A stretch of 64,000 nt of DNA from Monoplex corrugatus. Taxonomy: Eukaryota; Mollusca; Gastropoda; Littorinimorpha; Ranellidae. Numbering within the stretch: position 1 is the first letter of the stretch; every line of letters begins with the position of its first letter. Position numbers and translations under genes: made by a program. Shown in pieces: positions 11,864 through 23,203 of the stretch. The stretch lies in the NCBI GenBank assembly GCA_030674185.1, contig JAPXFY010000016.1:40425966-40489965 (forward strand), read 5' to 3'. Under the pieces are notes generated by a model. The model was given only the letters and a program-made list of their open reading frames with translations. It ran no database searches and was not told the origin of the DNA.

Positions 11864-12070
11864 AAGTGACCTGCAAGAACCTGGGATACGACAATGGATA
11901 CCATCTGTGCTGCGGTGCCTTCGGTCGTACTTCCCACCCAATGATGGAGACAGTATCTTGCAGTAGTTCAGACACGGACCTGACGTCTTGTTCACATCAA
12001 GTACCCAGCAAGGCTTGGTGTTCAGCTAACAACGTGGCTGTGGCTTGCTATAATGGCTCAGCTCCTACAG
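11864..12070 (+). CDS. SRCR domain b, C-terminal exon
   Basis: Encodes the second part of SRCR domain b: QVTCKNLGYDNGYHLCCGAF ... METVSC ... DLTSC ... KAWCSANNVAVACYNG. Acceptor TATGTAG at 11857-11863, donor GTCAGT at 12071; phase 1 at both ends. The domain has the six standard cysteines plus an adjacent CC pair after NGYHL, giving eight. No other domain in this window has that pair, so an extra disulfide or a free-thiol role is possible. The ending (Gly split by a phase-1 intron) matches domains c, d, f and i. Confidence 0.9.
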
Positions 12071-12689
12071 GTCAGTGCATGCACATCATTATCATCATAA
12101 ATCCTCACGAACCATTGTTGTCAAAATAACTATTTGCTGCACTGACATTGTAATAGTGATAATAACTCAGCTAATAAATATAAAGACTGAATACAACACG
12201 AATGAAATCATAAATGTTTCATAAAATAACAAATTTCAACGAAAAACAATGAATTCAGACATAGAATTACAGAAACCTCTTAACAACGATCTTGCTGTGT
12301 TACTGTATGGCCCTTGTACCCCACCTACTAAAGTGTATGTACGTGTGTGAGAATATACATGTACATGTGAGTATATTCATGTGCATTTGTGGTTGCTTTC
12401 ATTTGTGTTTGTGTCTGAAAGACTGTGTTTATCAGGTGATTCATACATAATCCTTTCTTATACATTTTGCAGACTGGTGTCAAACCACCTGTTTCGTGTA
12501 ATGATCTGTTATCATTTTTGATTAACTACGTGTACACTGTGTTGGTGTGTGTATCTGACTATCTTTATACGGCATGAATGTATTGCCATGGCAACCCACC
12601 CGCAATCTTTCTTTTTGTAGGTAAAGTTCAGTAAGCATTCACTGACATGGGTTATGCATGCTATACAAATGGAATTATGATTACTATCA

Positions 12690-12790
12690 CATTAAGTTTT
12701 GAAAAAGGGTGTTGTGATCAATGAGATCAAATGCTTTCTTATAGTCTAAGAGAACGAGTGAAACATTTGTTTAAAGATCCTGTCAGCTAG
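12690..12790 (-). mobile_element. Short LINE RT fragment (CR1/L2-like)
   Basis: The minus strand reads VSLVLLDYKKAFDLIDHNTL then FQNLM, matching the conserved RT block LLDxxKAFDxxDHxxL. The remainder of 12071-13110 is otherwise featureless intron with some TG-rich sequence near 12340-12420. Confidence 0.65.
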
Positions 12791-13110
12791 ACCTGAGTTC
12801 AGTGGCCTTTATGCTCACTGAAGATATACTATGCAGACTTGCGACAACATAGCACGTGTAGTGTGTGGAGCAAACAACATGCATACATATATCTGACAAA
12901 AAATTGCTCACAGTGGAAGAAAAAGCCTAAAGATAGATACATTCTGGTTCATCATGATTTTTCTTACAGCATAATTATAAGTACAGTTTATCTGACTGTG
13001 ACTTACAGTTTCGGTTTAGTTAAGATGGCGTTACAGCACTCATAAAAATTACACACGTGTACTAACATCATGATGCCATTAAAAAAATGTGCCGTGTCAC
13101 TACAGATTGA

Positions 13111-16100
13111 TTGTTATTTATCTTACAGCATATAGCTACAGTCTGTGTGGTGATTTATCTTACAGCATATAGCTACAGTCTGTGTGGTGATTTATCTTAC
13201 AGCACGTAGCTACAGTCTGTGTGGTGACTTATCTTACAGCACGTAGCTACAGTCTGTGTGGTGATTTATCTTACAGCACGTAGCTACAATCTGTGTGGTG
13301 ATTTATCTTACAGCACGTAGCTAGAGTCTGTGTGGTGATTTATCTTACAGCACGTAGCTAGAGTCTGTGCGGTGATTTATCTTACAGCATATAGCTACAA
13401 TCTGTGTGGTGATTTATCTTACAGCACGTAGCTAGAGTCTGTGTGGTGATTTATCTAACAGCACGTAGCTACAGTCTGTGCAGTGATTTATCTTACAGCA
13501 TATAGCTACAATCTGTGTGGTGATTTATCTTACAGCACGTAGCTACAATCTGTGTGGTGATTTATCTAACAGCACGTAGCTACAATCTGTGTGGTGATTT
13601 ATCTTACAGCACGTAGCTACAGTCTGTGTGGTGATTTATCTTACAGCACATAGCTACAATCTGTGTGGTGATTTATCTTACAGCACGTAGCTACAGTCTG
13701 TGTGGTGATTTATCTTACAGCACGTAGCTACAGTCTGTGTGGTGATTTATCTTACAGCACGTAGCTACAGTCTGTGTGGTGATTTATCTTACAGCCCGTA
13801 GCTACAGTCTGTGTGGTGATTTATCTTACAGCACGTAGCTACAATCTGTGTGGTGATTTATCTTACAGCACGTAGCTACAGTCTGTGTGGTGATTTATCT
13901 TACAGCACGTAGCTACAATCTGTGTGGTGATTTATCTGACAGCACGTAGCTACAGTATGTGCGGTGATTTATCTGACAGCACGTAGCTACAGTCTGTGCG
14001 GTGATTTATCTTACAGAACGTAGCTACAATCTGTGTGGTGATTTATCTTACAGCACGTAGCTACAGTCTGTGTGGTGATTTATCTAACAGCATATAGCTA
14101 CAGTCTGTGTGGTGATTTATCTTACAACACGTAGCTACAGTCTGTGCGGTGATTTATCTTACAGCACGTAGCTACAATCTGTGTGGTGATTTATCTTACA
14201 GCATATAGCTACAGTCTGTGTGGTGATTTATCTTACAGCACGTAGCTACAGTCTGTGTGGTGACTTATCTTACAGCACGTAGCTACAGTCTGTGTGGTGA
14301 TTTATCTTACAGCACGTAGCTACAATCTGTGTGGTGATTTATCTTACAGCACGTAGCTAGAGTCTGTGTGGTGATTTATCTTACAGCACGTAGCTAGAGT
14401 CTGTGCGGTGATTTATCTTACAGCATATAGCTACAATCTGTGTGGTGATTTATCTTACAGCACGTAGCTAGAGTCTGTGTGGTGATTTATCTAACAGCAC
14501 GTAGCTACAGTCTGTGCAGTGATTTATCTTACAGCATATAGCTACAATCTGTGTGGTGATTTATCTTACAGCACGTAGCTACAATCTGTGTGGTGATTTA
14601 TCTAACAGCACGTAGCTACAATCTGTGTGGTGATTTATCTTACAGCACGTAGCTACAGTCTGTGTGGTGATTTATCTTACAGCACATAGCTACAATCTGT
14701 GTGGTGATTTATCTTACAGCACGTAGCTACAGTCTGTGTGGTGATTTATCTTACAGCACGTAGCTACAATCTGTGTGGTGATTTATCTTACAGCACGTAG
14801 CTACAGTCTGTGTGGTGATTTATCTTACAGCACGTAGCTACAGTCTGTGTGGTGATTTATCTTACAGCACGTAGCTACAATCTGTGTGGTGATTTATCTT
14901 ACAGCACGTAGCTACAGTCTGTGTGGTGATTTATCTTACAGCACGTAGCTACAATCTGTGTGGTGATTTATCTGACAGCACGTAGCTACAGTCTGTGCGG
15001 TGATTTATCTGACAGCACGTAGCTACAGTCTGTGCGGTGATTTATCTTACAGAACGTAGCTACAATCTGTGTGGTGATTTATCTTACAGCACGTAGCTAC
15101 AGTCTGTGTGGTGATTTATCTAACAGCATATAGCTACAGTCTGTGTGGTGATTTATCTTACAACACGTAGCTACAGTCTGTGCGGTGATTTATCTTACAG
15201 CACGTAGCTACAATCTGTGTGGTGATTTATCTTACAGCACGTAGCTACAATCTGTGTGGTGATTTATCTTACAGCACGTAGCTACAGTCTGTGTGGTGAT
15301 TTATCTTACAGCACGTAGCTACAGTCTGTGTGGTGATTTATCTTACAGCACGTAGCTACAGTCTGTGTGGTGTGATTTATCTTACAGCACGTAGCTACAG
15401 TCTGTGTGGTGATTTATCTTACAGCACGTAGCTACAGTCTGTGTGGTGATTTATCTTATAGCATGTAGCTACAATCTGTGTGGTGATTATCTTACAGCAC
15501 GTAGCTACAATCTGTATGGTGATTTATCGTACAGCACGTAGCAACGATATGTGTGGTGATTTATCTTACAGCACGTAGCTACAATCTGTGTGGTGATTTA
15601 TCGTACAGCACGTAGCAACAATATGTGTGGTCATTAATCTCTTACAGCACGTAGCTGCAATCTGTGTGGTGATTCATCTTAAAGCACAAAGGTACAGTGT
15701 GTGGTGATTTATCGTACAGCACGTAGCTACAATTTGTGTGGTGATTTATCGTATAGCACGTAGCTACAATTTGTGTGGTGATTTATCGTAAGCACGTAGC
15801 TACAATCTGTGTGGTGATTTATCTTACAGTATATAGCTACAGTCTGTTTGGTGATTTGTCTTACAGCATACAGCATTACAGTCTGTGTGATGATTTATCC
15901 TACAGCATATAGCTACAGCCTGTGTGGTGATTTATCTCACAGCATATAGCTACAGTCTGTTTGGTGATTTATCTTACAGCATATAGCTACAGTCTGTGTG
16001 GTGTGATTTATCTTACAGCATATGCTACAGTCTGTGTGGTGATTTGTCTTAGAGCATTTAGCTTCAGGCTGTGTGGTGATTTGTCTTGCAGCATATAGCT

Positions 16101-17440
16101 AGTGTGTGTGTGGTGATTTATCTTACAGCATATAGCTACAGTCTGTGTGGTGATTTATCTTAGAGCATTTAGCTTCAGGCTGTGTGGTGATTTGTCTTGC
16201 AGCATATAGCTACAGTCTGTGTGGTGAATTATCTTACAGCATATAGCTACAGTCTGTGTGGTGATTTATCTTACAGCATATAGCTACAGTCTGTGTGGTG
16301 ATTTATCTTACAGCATATAGCTACAGTCTGTGTGGTGATTTGTCTTAGAGCATATAGCTACAGTCTGTGTGGTGATTTGTCTTAGAGCATATAGCTACAG
16401 GCTGTGTGGTGATTTATCTTACAACAATAGCTTCAGGCTGTGTGGTGATTTGTCTTGCAGCATATAGCTACAGTCTGTGTGGTGATTATCTTACAGCATA
16501 TAGCTACAGTCTGTGTGGTGATTTGTCTTAGAGCTTATAGCTACAGTCTGTGTGGTGATTTGTCTTAGAGCATATAGCTACAGTCTGTGTGGTGATTTAT
16601 CTTACAACATATAGCTTCAGGCTGTGTGGTGATTTGTCTTGCAGCATATAGCTACAGTCTGTGTGGTGATTATCTTACAGCATACAGCTACAGTCTGTGT
16701 GGTGATTATCTTACAGCATATAGCTACAGTCTGTGTGGTGAATTATCTTACAGCATATAGCTACAGTGTGTGTGGTGATTTATCTCAGCATATATCTACA
16801 ATCTGTATGGTGATTTATCTTACAGCATATAGCTACAGTCTGTGTGGTGATTTATCTTACAGCATATAGCTACAGTCTGTATTGTGATTTGTCTTACAAC
16901 ATATAGCTTCAAATAGCTACAATCTGTGTGGGTGATTATCTCAGAGCAAATAGCCACAGTGTGTATGGTGATTTATCTTACAGTCTGTGTGGTGATTTAT
17001 CTCACAGCTTATAGCCACAGTCTTTTTCGATTTATCTCATGGCATACAGCTGCAGTCTGTATTGTGATATATCTTACAGCGTAGAGCTACAGTCTTTGTG
17101 ATGATTTATCTTACAGCATAGCTACTGTCTATGTGGTGATTTATCTCATATGGTGATTTGTCTAACAGCATATAGCTACAGTCTTTGTGATGATTTATCT
17201 TACAGTATAGCCACAGTCTGTGTGGTCATTTATCTTACAGCACATAGCCACAGCCTGTGTGGTGACTTATCTTACATCACATAGCTATAGTCTGGTGATT
17301 TGTCTTACAGCAGAGAGTTGCAGTCTGTGTGGTGATTTCTCTTACAGCAGAGAGCTGCAGTCTGTGTGGTGATTTCTCTTACAGCAGAGAGCTGCAGTCT
17401 GTGTGGTGGTTTATCTTGCAGCATATAGCTGCAGTCTGTG
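13111..17440 (+). repeat. 37-bp minisatellite, first block (about 117 units)
   Basis: Unit GTGATTTATCTTACAG + CAYRTAGCTACARTCTGTGTG, 37 bp. Early units mostly read CACGTAGC and later ones CATATAGC. Every unit contains TTTATCTTACAG, a good match to a vertebrate- or invertebrate-style 3' splice site. The same array resumes at 20413 and ends at the true acceptor of exon c (22366). A 28-unit higher-order duplication of 1036 bp is visible at about 13131-14166 and 14167-15202. After 15460 the units vary more in length. The array is interrupted at 17440 by LINE sequence. Confidence 0.96.
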
Positions 17441-17600
17441 TCGAGAGTTTTGTCCTGTCGAGGTTGGATGACTTAAATTCTCTTTTATTTGGCCTCGCCA
17501 AATATCTATTGAATAGAAAGAATCCAGAATAGTGCTGCCAGACTCGCATGCAGAGCTTCTAAACATATTTCTTTCTCTTTACCCACAACAAAATAGATTA
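17441..17600 (+). mobile_element. CR1/L2-like LINE fragment
   Basis: Translation near 17452-17520 gives SRLDDLNSLLFGLAKYLLNR, then an out-of-frame NSAARLACRASK. This corresponds to SRIDYCNSLLSGL ... QNNAVRLV in the intact L2-like copies of this window. It sits at the left edge of the transposon block that splits the 37-bp array. Confidence 0.55.
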
Positions 17601-20412
17601 AGTCCTGATGGACAAAACCAGCGGTGTCACGGACGTTCAAGTCATCAGCCAAGTTAACCTTGGAAGCGACCATAGAATGGTGAGATGCAAAATCAGAATC
17701 AACACCAGATTAGAAGGGAGCAAACTATTCTATCAAAAATTACAACCTCTTCGTGTCGATCCAATACTCCAACCAGCATTCCAACTGGAACTGAAATACT
17801 GTGACCAATTTTTGGCAGAAGCTGATAATGAAAACAAGGACGTCAATGTCTCTAACCTCTACAATTCCATCATGACGCCCCTAGTTGGAACAGTGAGAAA
17901 ATACAAAACGAATATTCAATCCAGCAAATGCAAATTCTTACAAGAAACCAAAGATCTGATGAAGAAAAGAAGAAATTGAAAACAACAACAGACAGGGAAA
18001 TAATAGAAAACAACAACAGACAGGGAAATAATAGAAAACAACAACAGACAGGGAAATAATAGAAAACAACAACAGACAGGGAAATAATAGAAAACAACAA
18101 CAGACAGAGAAATAATAGAAAACAACAACAGACAGGGAAATAATAGAAAACAACAACAGACAGGGAAATAATAGAAAACAACAACAGACAGAGAAATAAT
18201 AGAAAACAACAACAGACAGAGAAATAATAGAAAACAACAACAGACAGGGAAATAATAGAAAACAACAACAGACAGGGAAATAATAGAAAACAACAACAGA
18301 CAGGGAAATAATTGAAAACAACAACAGACAGGGAAATAATTGAAAACAACAACAGACAGGGAAATAATAGAAAACAACAACAGACAGGGAAATAATAGAA
18401 AACAACAACAGACAGGGAAATAATTGAAAACAACAACAGACAGGGAAATAATTGAAAACAACAACAGGGAAATAATTGAAAACAACAACAGACAGGGAAA
18501 TAATAGAAAACAACAACAGACAGGGAAATAATTGAAAACAACAACAGACAGGGAAATAATTGAAAACAACAACAGACAGGGAAATAATAGAAAACAACAA
18601 CAGACAGGGAAATAATAGAAGCGGCAGAATTGAACAAGTTAATCCAAAGGAAACAAAGAGAACACCAACGAAGACACACGACAGAGATCATCAGTGACAT
18701 CAGAGATCAAGGAAGGGGCTTCAAAACGACGAAGAAGAAACTCAGACCCGGTAGATTTCAAATCACTGGAATCCAGGAAGCAAATGCAGAAGTAACAATC
18801 GACAGAGACAGAATTGTCAAACATGCACAAGAGTTCTACAACCATCTTTACTCTTCAAACCTTGTGCCCCAAGTGCAAGCCAACCATGAGACTAGCCATG
18901 AATTTGACAACTTTTCAGAAATACTACCTTTCGGAGTGGAACTCGCCGATAAACAATCAAAGAAAGGAAAGCACCCGGTCCAGACAACATTACCGTTGAC
19001 CTCCTCAAGGAAGCTTGCAATGTCTTCAAGGGCAAGCTTGCTAAACTTTTCAACAAATGCCTGAGACAAAGCAAAACACCGGAAGACTGGAATCATACAA
19101 TAACAGTTCTCCTTCATGAGAAAGGTAACTAAAGGACCTATCCAATTACCGCCTTATTAGCTTCCAAAGTTGTGTCTACAAGATTTTCACCAAAGTCATC
19201 ACGATCAGTCTCAAACGTCCTTGAGGAAAACCAACCTAAAAAACAAGCCGATTTCAGGAAAGACTCCTCAACAAACGACCATCTTCAGACGACTGCACAA
19301 GTAATTGAAGAATGCAATGAATACTGAAAGCCCCTCGTCAAAGGGCTAATTGACTACCTCAAATCTTTCGATTCTGTAGAGATTTGCAAAGTGATTAAAA
19401 CAGTCAGACAACAAGGCGTTGATCCCGTATATTTAAACGTCCTTCAGCATATCTACAGATATGCCAAGTCGTTCGGCTGCACAAAGACTCTGAGTCATTC
19501 AATCTACAGAAAGGAGTAAGACAGAGAGGCACAAGCTCCCCTATATTGTTTACAGGTTGCCCCGAAATGGTCTTTCGCAATCTTAACTGGTTTGAAAAGG
19601 CATTAGAAAAGTTGGAGAATACCTCAGTCACCTCAGGTTTGCTGATGACATCATCTTCGCAGACAGTCTCAAGCAACTGCAAAATATGCTGAATTAAGTA
19701 AACGATTACAGCGAAAAAGGAGGACTAACAGCAAACGTCAACAAACGTCAAGAAAACAAAAATTATGGTCAACAACTACATCGAAGACCTAGACGGAAAA
19801 GTAACAATCGAAAATGAAGAGCTGGAAATGGTCGACCATTACATCTCCTAAGGTCAATGCATCTCAGCAGAATCATCCCCCAAAGAGGAAGAAATCAAAC
19901 ATAGGCTAATCCTTCACTGGCAAGCGTTTGGAAGAACCAGTTCGGTTTTCAAGAATGACAAAATTTCAACTGTCCTGAAACGAAAAGTTTACGATCAATG
20001 CGTTTTGCCCACAGTCATCTACGTTGCAGAAACGTGCAACCTAACGAAAAACTGGCTTTGAAATGAAAAACCACGAAGCGATCACATGAAAGAAGCATGC
20101 TTGGTATCACTTGGAAAGAACGCAAAACGTCTCAGTGGATCAGAGAAGAAACAAAAGTGTAAGCCTCCTGGAAACCATCGACAAACTGAAATGGAACTGG
20201 GCAGGACATCTCACCCGGAGAATGACAATCGTTGGACAACAAAAACCACGTTCTGGACACCAAGAGACTGACAATACAGGAAGACAAAAAAGTAGATGGA
20301 GAGACAAGCTAGAAGGATATGACAAGAACTGGAGAGGAAAAGAACTGGAACAAAATGAATGGAAGTAGCTGGGGAAGGCTTACGTCCAGCAGCTAACTTT
20401 CCATGGCTGAAA
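17601..20412 (+). mobile_element. RTE-like LINE, frameshifted, inserted in the 37-bp array
   Basis: Plus-strand remnant of a non-LTR retrotransposon polyprotein. Order: end of the endonuclease domain (NLGSDHRMVRCKIRI at about 17656), linker region interrupted by a 28-bp minisatellite (17975-18622), RT fingers and palm with several frameshifts (FRKDSSTNDHL at 19253, LIDYLKSFDSVE at 19347), catalytic FADD at 19638-19649, and a C-terminal region with WNWAGHLTRR / RWTTKTTFWTPR at about 20190-20270, which is characteristic of the RTE clade. Multiple stops and frameshifts mean it cannot encode a functional protein. It lies in the same orientation as the SRCR gene. Confidence 0.85.
17975..18622 (+). 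repeat. 28-bp minisatellite inside the RTE-like ORF (about 23 units)
   Basis: Unit GAAAACAACAACAGACAGGGAAATAATA, 28 bp with rare one-base variants (AGAG for AGGG, ATTG for ATAG). One shortened unit occurs at about 18462. Coding sequence of the LINE is continuous on both sides (...KDLMKKRR and EIIEAAELNKLIQ), so the array arose by expansion of a short coding segment after insertion. Because 28 is not a multiple of three and the minus strand has no stop in any phase, three overlapping minus-strand open frames of 218-276 codons appear. They are artefacts. Confidence 0.95.
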
Positions 20413-22366
20413 GATGTGATATAGCTACAGTCTGTGTGGTGATTTGTCTTACGTCACATAGCTACAGTCTGTGTTTGAATTACCTTACAGCATATAGCTA
20501 CAGTCTGTGTTTGAATTACCTTACAGCATATAGCTACAGTCTGTGTTTGAATTACCTTACAGCATATAGCTACAGTCTGTGTTTGAATTACCTTCCAGCA
20601 TATAGCTACAGTCTGTGTTTGAATTACCTTACAGCATATAGCTACAGTCTGTGTTTGAATTACCTTACAGCATATAGCTACAGTCTGTGTTTGAATTACC
20701 TTACAGCATATAGCTACAGTCTGTGTTTGAATTACCTTACAGCATATAGCTACAGTCTGTTTGAATTACCTTACAGCATATAGCTACAGTCTGTGTGGTG
20801 ATTTATCTCACAGCATATAGCTACAGTCTGTGTGGTGATTTATCTTACAACATATTGCTACAGTTTGTGTGGTGATTTATCTCACAGCATATAGCTACAG
20901 TCTGTATGGTGATTTATCTTACAGCATATAGCTACAGTGTGTGTGGTGATCTATCTCAAATCATATAGCTATAGTCTTTGTGGTGATTTATCTTACAATA
21001 TATAGCTACAGTCTGTGTGGTGATCTATCTCACAGCATATAGCTACAGTCTGTGTGGTGATTTATCTTACAGCATATAGCTACAGTCTGTGTGGTGATTT
21101 ATCTTACAGCATATAGCTACAGTGTGTGTGGTGATCTATCTCACATCATATAGCTACAGTCTTTGTGGTGATTTATCTTACAATATATAGCTACAGTCTG
21201 TGTAGTGATCTCTCTCACATCATATAGCTACAGTCTTTGTGGTGATTTATCTTACAGCATATAGCTACAGTCTGTGTGGTGATCTATCTCACAGCTTATA
21301 GCTACAGTCCGTGTGGTGATTTATCTTACAACATATAGCTACAGTCTGTGTGGTGATTTATCTTACAACATATATCTACAGTCTGCGTGGTGATCTATCT
21401 CACAGCTTATAGCTACAGTCCGTGTGGTGATTTATCTTACAGCATATAGCTACAATCTGTGTGGTGATTTATCTTACAACATATAGCTACAGTCTGCGTG
21501 GTGATTTATCTTACAACATATAGCTACAGTCTGTGTGGTGATTTATCTTACATATATAGCTACAGTCTGTATGGTGATTTATCTTACAGCTTATAGCTAC
21601 AGTCTTTGTGGTGATTTATCTTACAGCATATAGCTACAGTCTGTGTGGTGATTTATCTTACAGCATATAGCTACAGTCTGTGTGGTGATTTATCTTACAG
21701 CATATAGCTACAGTCTGTGTGGTGATTTATCTTTCAGCTTATAGCTACAGTCTGTGTGGTGATTTATCTTACAGCTTATAGCTACAGTCTGTGTGGTGAT
21801 TTATCTTATAGCATATAGCTACAGTCTGTGTGGTGATTTATCTTACAGCTTATAGCTACAGTCTGTATGGTGATTTATCTTACAGCTTATAGCTACAGTC
21901 TGTGTGGTGATTTATCTTACAGCATATAGCTACAGTCTGTGTGGTGATTTATCTTACAGCCTATAGCTACAGTCTGTGTGGTGATTTATCTTACAGCATA
22001 TAGCTACAGTCTGTGTGGTGATTTATCTTACAGCATATAGCTACAGTCTGTATGGTGATTTATCTTACAACATATAGCTACAGTCTGTGTGGTGATTTAT
22101 CTTACAATATATAGCTACAGTCTGTGTGGTGATTTATCCTACAGCATATAGCTACAGTCTGTGTGGTGATTTATCTTACAGCTTATAGCTACAGTCTGTG
22201 TGGTGATTTATCTTACAGCATATAGCTACAGTGTGTGTAGAGATTTATCATACAGCATATAGCTACAGTGTGTGTGGTGATTTATCTTACGGCATATAGC
22301 TACAGTGTGTGTGGTGATTTATGTTACAGCATATAGCTACAGTCTTTGTGGTGATTTATGTTACAG
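20413..22366 (+). repeat. 37-bp minisatellite, second block, running into the exon c acceptor
   Basis: Same 37-bp family as the block at 13111-17440, about 53 units, mostly with CATATAGC. A local sub-array at about 20467-20780 has a ~36-bp unit with TTTGAATTACCTTACAG in place of GGTGATTTATCTTACAG. The last unit is GTGATTTATGTTACAG + TATATAGCTACACTCTG, where the AG is the splice acceptor and the rest is the first 17 nt of exon c. The exon start matches the consensus unit at 15 of 17 positions. Confidence 0.96.
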
Positions 22367-22702
22367 TATATAGCTACACTCTGGCGGGAAGCCCAGGAAC
22401 CAACAACACAGGAGAAGTTACGATTGAGTTCATGAATGTCACTGGCCGCATCTGTAGTGATGGTTGGGATGATAACGACGCCAAAGTCTTCTGCAGAGAA
22501 CTGGGATTTGAATATGGAAAAGCTTACGAACATTTCCTCTTCAATCATTATTACTATTACTCCGGCACTGGACCTTTCTGGACAACTAACGTTAACTGCC
22601 AGGGGACAGAGCCCAGACTCAGAGACTGTCAGTTTACACTGGGTACTGTCTCACGGTGTCAGAGTGGAAAGGCTGCTGGTGTGCTGTGTACCAGCACTGA
22701 GG
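22367..22702 (+). CDS. SRCR domain c, single exon
   Basis: Complete SRCR domain of about 112 residues with six cysteines: VTGRIC (C2), KVFC (C3), NVNC (C5), LRDC (C6), SRC (C7) and GVLC (C8). Landmarks are MNVTGRICSDGWDDNDA, ELGFEYG and GPFWTTNVNCQGTE. Acceptor ATGTTACAG at 22358-22366, donor GTGAGT at 22703; phase 1 at both ends. A run of HYYYY lies in the middle. The first residues after the splice (YSYTL) are encoded by sequence homologous to the upstream 37-bp satellite. It is the closest relative of domain f in the window (shared MNVTGRIC, GPFW, CxGxE). An Asn-Val-Thr glycosylation sequon is present in the MNVTG motif. Confidence 0.95.
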
Positions 22703-23203
22703 GTGAGTATGAGCTGTATGGAGTTTTACACTCTTTGCAGCCAGTGTTTCAGGAAAAAATCAGTGACAAGAAACCTATTTCTTGAGAGTTCATCACGATG
22801 TTCTGACGCAAGATAGCAAACAGCAAACCTGTTGTTTGACACGAAATCAAGAATCGGTACATGACTTGAACTGAATGTTTTTAAAATACAAAAGATAAAA
22901 GAGATCAAGCTATGGTGGATTCAGATGACATTTATACCCGAGTTACTTGTAAGAAATATTGTCTTGATAACAAGTATATTTTTAAAACATGCAAATGTTC
23001 ATTTAGAAAAACAAAACAAAACAACATTTAGTCTTGTCGTGTGATGTAGGAATATGTTTTGGAAACGATCAGCAGACTTTCTAAAATGACAACTGTGGTG
23101 AAAAAAAAATGTTACGTTGTCTTTGAGAAAGACTGTTGGTCTAAGTTTGATGACATTGTCGCTTATATTTCGATTTCCATACAACTCTTATTGTACAGAT
23201 CCA
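22703..23203 (+). other. Intron, nothing recognised
   Basis: A/T-rich sequence with no coding, RNA or repeat signal that I can support. It ends with CTTATTGTACAG (23192-23203), an acceptor-like sequence that opens the 51-bp array. Confidence 0.5.

Noticed and set aside
17870..18700. Three overlapping minus-strand frames of 218-276 codons with Phe/Cys/Val repeats
   Set aside because: Translation of the 28-bp minisatellite inside the LINE; all three phases happen to lack stops.
13111..22366. CRISPR-like array
   Set aside because: The 37-bp periodicity has no unique spacers: the whole period is repeat, and the context is an animal intron.
13111..22366. Recursive splicing (ratchet) sites in the 37-bp array
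   Set aside because: Ratchet points need AG followed at once by a GT donor. Here the AG is followed by CAYRTAGC, so each unit looks like an acceptor only.
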